Position numbers and translations under genes: made by a program
Source: an uncultured Verrucomicrobiota bacterium
GTDB lineage: Bacteria; Verrucomicrobiota; Verrucomicrobiae; Verrucomicrobiales; DEV007
NCBI GenBank assembly: GCA_902591645.1
Contig: CACJBM010000038.1
Span: 1-20,478 of the forward strand
Length of the DNA: 20,478 nt
Direction: 5' to 3'
In this document: piece by piece, positions 14,352-20,478 of the stretch
Numbering within the stretch: the stretch's first letter is position 1
Layout of the letters: the number at the start of each line of letters is the position of its first letter
The notes under the pieces: generated by a model
Database searches by the model: none
Seen by the model: only the letters and a program-made list of their open reading frames with translations
Told to the model about the DNA's origin: nothing

Positions 14352-17144
14352 TTAAACACTAAAAGCCTTTTGAACCAATCTTCGCTGCTCCGCATTATGA
14401 ATTGCTTTAGATCCAGTAGCGGTACTTGCACTTCGTTCACGACCAGCATAACGCACATTGCCTCTACCAGCTTCATTTAAGCGTGGACTAATGTAACTCC
14501 AAGCTCCCATATTGAGAGGTTCTTCCTGGCACCAAACCCATTTTTTATATGCCCTTGGGTAACGTTCTATAATTTCATCGAGCATTTTCCAATGAAAAGG
14601 ATATAGCTGCTCTATACGAATAATTGCAGTGTTTCTGATTTTATTTTCATTCCTAAATTTTAATAAATCATAATACACTTTGCCTGAACAAAAAATAATA
14701 CGAGTAATCCGCTCTGGACGGTCAATTAATTGATCATCATCAAGCATTTCACAAAAATACGATCCACCAGAAAAATCATTTTCATTTGAAATGCATTCTG
14801 GATGCCTTAATAGACTCTTAGGTGACATCAATATTAGAGGTTTACGCAACTCCCTGATAATCTGTCTTCTTAAAACATGAAAGTATTGTGCAGGAGTAGT
14901 AAGATTACAAACTTGCAAATTACCTCCAGCACATAATTGCAAAAACCTTTCAAGTCTAGCGCTTGAATGCTCAGGTCCCTGACCTTCATAACCATGAGGA
15001 AGAAGCATTACTAAATTAGACGGTTTACCCCACTTCGATTCAGCTGAGCTAATGAATTGATCTATTATGACCTGAGCGCCATTAACAAAATCACCAAACT
15101 GAGCCTCCCAACAAATCAGCATTTGAGGAACCATCAAGTTATAGCCATAATCAAAACCCAAAACACCAGCTTCAGATAACAAACTGTTATATGCACAAAA
15201 ACTAGCCTGGTTCGGACTGAGATTTTTCAGTGGCACATATCGCTCTCTATTTTCAGAACCATACAATACACAATGCCGCTGACTAAAAGTACCACGACGA
15301 ACATCCTGACCTGAAAGTCTAACCGGATAGCCTGAATCAAGTAATGAGGCAAAAGCTAGGGCTTCTGCATGGGCCCAATCGTAAGGACCTCCTTCTTCAG
15401 TGGCTCTAGAGCGCCTAGCTAAAAATAGCTTCTCTATTTTAGCATTGATTGAAAAATCATCAGGAATATCGACTAACTTTTTTCCTAATTCACGTATCTT
15501 ATCAATAGGAATCCCGGTAGCAATTTCTTCATAGGAATATGCCTCTTCTTGCACTTCTACTGCTGCCCCCCTAAAAGATATATGCGCATCATTATCTTTC
15601 CCTTCAACCAATTGAAACTCAGAGTCCAACCGTGAATGATACGCATTAGTAATTTCAGAGATTTCACGTTCTGAAATTTTCCCTTCGCTCAATAAATAAT
15701 CTTTATAGATTTCAGCAGTGGATTTTTTGCTGCGAATAGTGCGGTAAATATTCGGCTGAGTAAACGCTGGCTCATCCGCCTCATTATGCCCATGACGCCG
15801 ATAACAAACAATATCGATTACTACATCTCGGCCAAATTTCTGACGAAATTCAAGAGCAAGCCCTGTCACATACGCAACTTCTAGCGGACTATCTCCATTG
15901 ACATGAAAAATAGGAGCCTCAATCATTTTAGCAATGTCAGTACAGTAAACTGATGAACGAGCATCAGAAGGCATTGTAGTAAATCCAATCTGATTATTAA
16001 TGACTATATGAATCGTGCCACCTGTCCTATATCCTGGTAACTGCGAGAAATTCAGCACTTCAGCCACTGAGCCTTGCCCCGCAAAAGCCGCATCACCATG
16101 CAAAAGTATAGGTAAAACACGATCACGTTTGTCAGTATTATCAATTAATCTTTGTCGTGCCCGAGCCATACCCTCAACTACGGGATTTACAGCCTCTAAG
16201 TGACTAGGATTTGGAGCAAGAAAAATATTAACTGAAGCCCCTTCAATTTCACGTCGGGTCTCATAGCCAAGATGGTATTTCACATCACCATCCCCACAAA
16301 CTAAATCAGGAACATAATTTTCTGAAAATTCATTAAATAAAACCGATAACGGCTTTTGAAGAAAATTTGCTAACACATTTAATCGGCCACGATGAGCCAT
16401 TCCCATTACAATTTCTTCTACTCCATTATCAACCCCTTGATAAAGCAAAGTGTTTAAAGCGACTAAAGTCGATTCACCTCCTTCAAGACCAAACCTTTTC
16501 TGCGCAACAAATTTTTGATGAAGGTAATTTTCAAATTCTTCTGCCTCTATGAGCCAATGCAAAATCGTTTTCGTATTAGGATATTTAAGTTTGTCTAATG
16601 AGGGCCTATTTTCAATGCGATCTCTTATCCAATGTCTAATCTCAGAATTATGAATTCCCATATATTCAAATCCTATTTTCCCACAATAGATTTCCTGTAA
16701 TCTCCCTATCATTGTTGAAAGAAGCATAGGTTTACCTTCAGCAAAAAATTGACTCGCCACTTGTTCATTAAGATCTACTTCATTGAATCCAAACTGCTCA
16801 TAACTGAGTCTAGAACTAGCAGGGGAAGAAAGGCTCAATGGATCGACCCATGCCTCAGTATGTCCAAGAGCCCTATAATTATAAAGCAAGCTAACAATTC
16901 TGGCTCGGAAAACAGGGTCAGTTAGCGTGACTCGCAGAGAATCGTTCTGTGACTGAGTTACTTCTTTTGTAGATTGAGGAGAATTTGCAAACTTTATATC
17001 TCTCTCAATTTGTGCCATACCAAGAGAAAAACCTTCAAAAAACGCAGCCCAATCTGGATCTACTGATCTTGGATCATCACGCCAAAGAGCAAATTTTTCA
17101 TCCAATACATTGGCATTAAATCGTGAAGCGATACTGCTGTTCAT
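14352..17144 (-). CDS. sucA: 2-oxoglutarate dehydrogenase E1 component
   Basis: Thiamine-diphosphate enzyme of the TCA cycle that decarboxylates 2-oxoglutarate and succinylates the E2 lipoyl group. The 930 residues match the family length. The N-terminus (FALWRDDPRSVDPDWAAFFEGF, 18-39) is the E2-binding segment of typical E1o. Further hallmarks are IGFEYMGIHNSEIRHW, MGMAHRGRLNVLANF (248-261), PNPSHLEAVNPVVEG (311-325), the ThDP/metal-binding GDAAFAGQGSVAE (350-362) with INNQIGFTT (382-390), CYRRHGHNEADEP, and the transketolase-like second half with LLPHGYEGQGPEHSSAR. It is the first gene of sucAB, divergent from the ABC transporter genes. No Shine-Dalgarno sequence precedes the ATG. Identity is very secure. 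Confidence 0.97.
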   Translation of the reverse strand: MNSSIASRFNANVLDEKFALWRDDPRSVDPDWAAFFEGFSLGMAQIERDIKFANSPQSTKEVTQSQNDSLRVTLTDPVFRARIVSLLYNYRALGHTEAWVDPLSLSSPASSRLSYEQFGFNEVDLNEQVASQFFAEGKPMLLSTMIGRLQEIYCGKIGFEYMGIHNSEIRHWIRDRIENRPSLDKLKYPNTKTILHWLIEAEEFENYLHQKFVAQKRFGLEGGESTLVALNTLLYQGVDNGVEEIVMGMAHRGRLNVLANFLQKPLSVLFNEFSENYVPDLVCGDGDVKYHLGYETRREIEGASVNIFLAPNPSHLEAVNPVVEGMARARQRLIDNTDKRDRVLPILLHGDAAFAGQGSVAEVLNFSQLPGYRTGGTIHIVINNQIGFTTMPSDARSSVYCTDIAKMIEAPIFHVNGDSPLEVAYVTGLALEFRQKFGRDVVIDIVCYRRHGHNEADEPAFTQPNIYRTIRSKKSTAEIYKDYLLSEGKISEREISEITNAYHSRLDSEFQLVEGKDNDAHISFRGAAVEVQEEAYSYEEIATGIPIDKIRELGKKLVDIPDDFSINAKIEKLFLARRSRATEEGGPYDWAHAEALAFASLLDSGYPVRLSGQDVRRGTFSQRHCVLYGSENRERYVPLKNLSPNQASFCAYNSLLSEAGVLGFDYGYNLMVPQMLICWEAQFGDFVNGAQVIIDQFISSAESKWGKPSNLVMLLPHGYEGQGPEHSSARLERFLQLCAGGNLQVCNLTTPAQYFHVLRRQIIRELRKPLILMSPKSLLRHPECISNENDFSGGSYFCEMLDDDQLIDRPERITRIIFCSGKVYYDLLKFRNENKIRNTAIIRIEQLYPFHWKMLDEIIERYPRAYKKWVWCQEEPLNMGAWSYISPRLNEAGRGNVRYAGRERSASTATGSKAIHNAEQRRLVQKAFSV

Positions 17145-17310
17145 TATATTTGTTTAGTACTAAAAATGCAGGAATCCAGCTGGTAAAGAAATTTCGCCAT
17201 CGAAAGCAAAACTCTAATAAAAAATTTAAGGCAATAATGACGTTTTCGGTTAAACTAACAAGCCTTTCGAAACCGTCTTTAAAGACAGTAACTTAGGAAA
17301 TTGATTTCTA
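17145..17310. promoter_or_regulatory. Divergent promoter region between sucA and the ABC genes, with 12-bp palindrome
   Basis: The 166-base gap must hold the promoters of both operons. GTCTTTAAAGAC (17275-17286) is a perfect 12-bp palindrome 24 bases before the ABC start codon and could be an operator. On the minus strand TTGTTA and CATTAT, 16 bases apart, are a weak promoter candidate for sucA. CGGTT and AACCG flank 17246-17275 as another short inverted repeat. No small gene is seen. Confidence 0.35.
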
Positions 17311-18255
17311 ATGATAAAAGTCTCAAACCTGTCCAAACAATATGTCGAAAGGACTGCAGTTAATAACATTTCGTTCGAGGTGGAACCCGGTGAAATCATT
17401 GGTTTCCTTGGACCAAATGGAGCAGGAAAAACCACAACTATAAGAATGTTAACTGGTTACATACCTCCAACTTCTGGGACAGTAAGTATCGGCGGTCATG
17501 ATGTTTTTTCTGAATCCATGAAAGCTAGACAAAAAATCGGATACATGCCCGAAAATGTCCCCTTATACGATGACATGCGCGTTAGGGAATATCTTCGGTT
17601 TAGAGCAGAATTAAAGGGGCTTCGAGGTCAAGAAGCAAAGCAAGGAGTTAATGAGGCAATCGAGCTTTGTGGGTTAAAAAAAATAAGACGACAGATGATA
17701 AGTTCCCTGTCAAAAGGCTATAGGCAGCGGGTAGGCCTTGCAGATGCATTAGTCAACAATCCGGAACTTCTCATTCTGGACGAACCAACCAATGGCCTTG
17801 ATCCGAATCAAATTCGACGCTTCCGTGAATTAATCAAGCAACTGGGTATAAGACATACAATTTTAATATCTACTCATATTTTGAGTGAAGTCGAGATGAC
17901 ATGCAATCGTGTCATCATTCTTAATGAAGGTAAAATTATTGCTAACGGTGAGCCTAATGATCTCTCTAGAGAATCCCGTTCAGCCAACACAATATCAATC
18001 GAATTAAAAACATCTGAAGAAATAGTAAAAGACCTAGTCACCGCTATCCCTGGAATAAAAAAGATCAGTGAAGATAATCAATCAGGAGAATGGCGGCATT
18101 TTACTATACGCACTGAACCAGGTCATGACGCTCGTGAATCTATAGTTAATCTTGCTAATGCTCAAGGGTGGCCGCTCCGGGAAATTAGAAATCAACATGC
18201 GACTCTGGAGGATGCATTTGTTGATATAACTCAAGCTAATACATCCGACCCATAA
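17311..18255 (+). CDS. ABC transporter ATP-binding protein (GldA-like)
   Basis: A 314-residue ATPase subunit for an ABC-2 type exporter. Walker A is GPNGAGKTT (34-42); the usual Q-loop position reads IGYMPENVPLYDDM, which is the form found in the GldA branch rather than the common Q; the signature is LSKGYRQRVGLADAL (133-147); Walker B is LLILDEPTNGLDP (153-165) and the switch His is in STH (H189). The C-terminal 90 residues form an added regulatory domain, as in GldA/CcmA relatives. GldA is named for gliding in Flavobacterium, but similar triads occur in non-gliding bacteria and the cargo is unknown. The permease gene follows after 10 bases. The start is the only suitable ATG; no ribosome binding site is close. 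Confidence 0.92.
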   Translation: MIKVSNLSKQYVERTAVNNISFEVEPGEIIGFLGPNGAGKTTTIRMLTGYIPPTSGTVSIGGHDVFSESMKARQKIGYMPENVPLYDDMRVREYLRFRAELKGLRGQEAKQGVNEAIELCGLKKIRRQMISSLSKGYRQRVGLADALVNNPELLILDEPTNGLDPNQIRRFRELIKQLGIRHTILISTHILSEVEMTCNRVIILNEGKIIANGEPNDLSRESRSANTISIELKTSEEIVKDLVTAIPGIKKISEDNQSGEWRHFTIRTEPGHDARESIVNLANAQGWPLREIRNQHATLEDAFVDITQANTSDP

Positions 18256-18265
18256 ATACAAAAAC

Positions 18266-19090
18266 ATGAACACTGCAACGGTTATAGTAACGATCATTCT
18301 TCTCGTTATTATTGTTATATCAATGCAAAAGTTCCTCTCAGGAGGAACTGGAATTGTTATATTAAAGAAAGAGTTGAAATCAATATTTTATTCACCCATA
18401 GCCTGGATAGTAATGGCTTTAGTGATGTTGCTAAATGGATTTTCATTTACTGCTGCTTTGGAAATTTTACGCAAAGCTGATGTGGATGAGACATTAATAG
18501 GCTATACATTTAGCTCCACATCATTTTGGCTAACCTACTTTTTCATCTTCCCAGTCATTACTATGAGGCTGTTTTCTGAAGAAAAGAAATTAGGCACTAT
18601 TGAAACACTTCTAACGGCCCCCGTAAAAACGATACACTTACTTATAGCAAAATACTTAGCCGCTCTAGTATTTTACTTTATTATATGGCTTCCTAGCGCA
18701 GTTAACTTTTTCCTCTTCCGCATTAGCTCGGCAGATAATGCTAACGCTATTGGTTCATTATTAGGCGCTTATGCAATAATTTTTCTCGTTGGTGTTTTTA
18801 ATATTTCAATTGGATGCCTAGCCTCAGCTCTAACCAAAAACCAACTAGTAGCAGCAATGGTTTGCTTCACTTTTTGTATGTTACATTTCCTAGTTGGTTT
18901 TATTCTACAAGATCTTCCCGTGCCTGAATCTTGGCAAGGTTCTCTGTTTTATTTTTCAACAGTGAAACATGTTCAAATTTTTATAAGTGGATTAATTGAT
19001 AGTCGCCAATTTATTTACTATCTGAGTTTCACTATTCTCATCCTATCATTTACCTACAATGTACTTGAGTACAGAAAGTGGAAGACCTAA
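18266..19090 (+). CDS. ABC-2 type permease (GldF-like)
   Basis: Membrane subunit matching the upstream ATPase. From residue 33 on, ILKKELKSIFYSPIAWIVMA is the typical N-terminal start of GldF-like permeases, followed by five further hydrophobic segments and the conserved RLFSEEKKLGTIETLLTAPV (cytoplasmic loop near 105-125). The first 29 residues, with an added hydrophobic stretch (TVIVTIILLVIIVIS), are not usual for the family. The true start may be the in-frame ATG at 18323 or even an ATT at 18353, 7 bases after a perfect AGGAGG (18340-18345). The family is secure, the 5' end uncertain. Two bases separate it from the next gene. Confidence 0.88.
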   Translation: MNTATVIVTIILLVIIVISMQKFLSGGTGIVILKKELKSIFYSPIAWIVMALVMLLNGFSFTAALEILRKADVDETLIGYTFSSTSFWLTYFFIFPVITMRLFSEEKKLGTIETLLTAPVKTIHLLIAKYLAALVFYFIIWLPSAVNFFLFRISSADNANAIGSLLGAYAIIFLVGVFNISIGCLASALTKNQLVAAMVCFTFCMLHFLVGFILQDLPVPESWQGSLFYFSTVKHVQIFISGLIDSRQFIYYLSFTILILSFTYNVLEYRKWKT

Positions 19091-19092
19091 CA

Positions 19093-20478
19093 ATGTCAGA
19101 AGATACTGATATAATTAAAACCAAAGACTCTTCCGGACATCCTATTAAAACAGATATAGGATCTGAGCCGCGTAGAATCAAAAGGAAAAAAATCGCATTA
19201 AATGTTTTAATGCAGATGCTTTGTGCAATCCTATTATTTATCCTTATCAATTACATTTCACATGGGAACTACCACCGATGGGATCTGAGCTCCACAAAGA
19301 AATACAGTGTATCAGGAGACACTGAAGCTTACCTGAAAAACCAGCTCGATGAAAAAGTAACGCTGACTATGGCTTTTTTAAAAAGCTCAAAAATTCGCAA
19401 TCAACTCAAAGTTCTTCTAGAAGAATATGAAAATATATCGGGAGGAAAAATAGTTTTTGATGAATTTGATCCGGTAATAAATAAAAATAAATCATTAGAA
19501 ATATCAGATCGCTATAAAACAACGATTGATCAAAGCTGTCTATTTATCGAAGTCGGAGGACGCATTAAAAAACTAATTGAAACCGATTTATTGGACGATA
19601 AAGGACGCACATTCATTGGAGAAGATTCAATAACTTCAGCAATGTTGGCAGCAACGGAAAGTAAACCTAAAACTGTCTATTTAATTGCAGGAAAAGGTAA
19701 GCTCAAAGAAGTTAATGGAAGATCGGCTGACAAAGAAATACTTAGCCTTAGCACTAGGCACTTCTTTAATCTAAAAGAGCTGACTCTAGGAAACATAACT
19801 AAAATACCTGAAGATGCTGATTCTCTTATAATCATCAACCCAGAAACAGATTTCTCACTTTCAGAAGTTACTGTTCTTACCAAATATTGGGAACAACAGC
19901 GAGGGTCTATGGTACTCCTTTTAAACCCAGCAACCAAGATGCCCAATTTCTATCCTTTCCTTCGCTCCCTCGGCGTAAGGGTTGATAACAATTATCGCGT
20001 TTTATTTTCTGAAACAACTGGCATTGGAGGAACTCAAAAAGTTTATTCTGTGCAAAGCAAATTACTTGGGGGGAACCCTATAACCTCATCAGATGTGGGT
20101 GCTATAACAACTTTTGCAGGACAAACTTGCCCCATAAGCGTCGCAGAAAATAATGAAGGATTGGCTTCTAAAGGAATAATAGCAGTTCCCCTCTTAGCTG
20201 CAGATCTCAAATTTTGGGGTGATCTCGATCATACTGAACCGTATCCAAAGAGAAGCGAGGCCGATATGATTCCTGATCCAAATCCAATATATGTTGCAGC
20301 AATGGTTGAGAAAGGGGGATCAGAAGATTCTGCAATTAAAATAGAAAGTTCAAGAATGGTAGTCATAGGAAATTCCACTCTACTGGATCCAATACCCACA
20401 CGTTTGAACGTTGAGCTAGTAATGAATTCCATCAATTGGACACTCGACCGGGAAGAGCGTTTGGGAATAAATCCTACG
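19093..20478 (+). CDS. GldG-like ABC-associated substrate-binding/auxiliary protein (3' partial)
   Basis: The frame runs open from ATG 19093 to the window end, 462 codons without stop. Residues 1-35 are cytoplasmic and basic (RRIKRKKIALN), residues about 36-55 form one transmembrane helix, and the rest is extracytoplasmic. The first part after the helix, RWDLSSTKKYSVSGDT, is the hallmark of GldG-type proteins (compare the usual R.DLT..K.YSLS..T), followed by LKKVTLTMAFLKSS-like text and a region with alpha/beta repeats (TVYLIAGKGKLKE, SLIIINPETDF, MVLLLNPATKMPNF) that resembles the GATase-like fold of the Gldg ABC_2 family. The end IINWTLDREERLGI-like motif is typical of its C-terminal part. 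GGAAG at 19080-19084 is a weak ribosome binding site. With its two upstream neighbours it forms a GldAFG-like operon; a DUF4340-type gene often comes next in such sets. Confidence 0.85.
   Translation, partial: MSEDTDIIKTKDSSGHPIKTDIGSEPRRIKRKKIALNVLMQMLCAILLFILINYISHGNYHRWDLSSTKKYSVSGDTEAYLKNQLDEKVTLTMAFLKSSKIRNQLKVLLEEYENISGGKIVFDEFDPVINKNKSLEISDRYKTTIDQSCLFIEVGGRIKKLIETDLLDDKGRTFIGEDSITSAMLAATESKPKTVYLIAGKGKLKEVNGRSADKEILSLSTRHFFNLKELTLGNITKIPEDADSLIIINPETDFSLSEVTVLTKYWEQQRGSMVLLLNPATKMPNFYPFLRSLGVRVDNNYRVLFSETTGIGGTQKVYSVQSKLLGGNPITSSDVGAITTFAGQTCPISVAENNEGLASKGIIAVPLLAADLKFWGDLDHTEPYPKRSEADMIPDPNPIYVAAMVEKGGSEDSAIKIESSRMVVIGNSTLLDPIPTRLNVELVMNSINWTLDREERLGINPT

Overview
The window looks like a piece of chromosome from a Verrucomicrobiota bacterium, probably a marine, AT-rich relative of the Opitutae. 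This is inferred from three things: the CotH-kinase/lamin-tail secreted protein, the style of the sequences (Rho with a GTGGL loop, the N-terminus of the 2-oxoglutarate dehydrogenase), and a Lys/Ala-repeat histone-like protein whose N-terminus I associate with that phylum. I could not search a database. Nearly all genes are housekeeping. I see no insertion sequence, phage gene, CRISPR array, tRNA or rRNA.

Layout: (1) 1-2658, the 3' part of a large secreted CotH-family protein. (2) 2770-4865, minus strand, yebC then rho, a likely two-gene operon whose start is preceded by a perfect palindrome. (3) 4866-5291, a gene-free divergent region with several hairpins. (4) 5292-10598, plus strand: a histone H1-like repeat protein, a YacP/NYN RNase-like protein, a small membrane protein overlapping a dGTPase-like HD hydrolase (dgt), then rpsO and pnp in their classical order, with structured leaders. 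(5) 10663-12548, minus strand: an ArsP/YcgR-type permease followed by its DUF1980/YcgQ-type partner, which carries a His-Asp repeat. (6) 12811-17144, minus strand: sucA then sucB (E1 and E2 of 2-oxoglutarate dehydrogenase), closed by a good intrinsic terminator; E3 is not in the window. (7) 17311-20478, plus strand: an ABC exporter set resembling GldA-GldF-GldG, the last gene cut by the window end.

Functional themes: RNA and translation control dominate the first half (Rho, YebC, YacP-like NYN nuclease, S15, PNPase). Structured 5' regions before yebC, the histone-like gene, rpsO and pnp suggest post-transcriptional control. Clear Shine-Dalgarno sequences are rare: of about 15 visible starts only the histone-like gene has a good one, which may reflect leaderless or A/U-rich initiation.

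No obviously new multi-gene system is present. The most interesting leads are the rpsO and pnp leader structures, the histone-like repeat gene beside an NYN nuclease, a domain apparently nested inside another in the CotH protein, and the uncertain start of the GldF-like permease, where a perfect AGGAGG sits 7 nt before an ATT codon.
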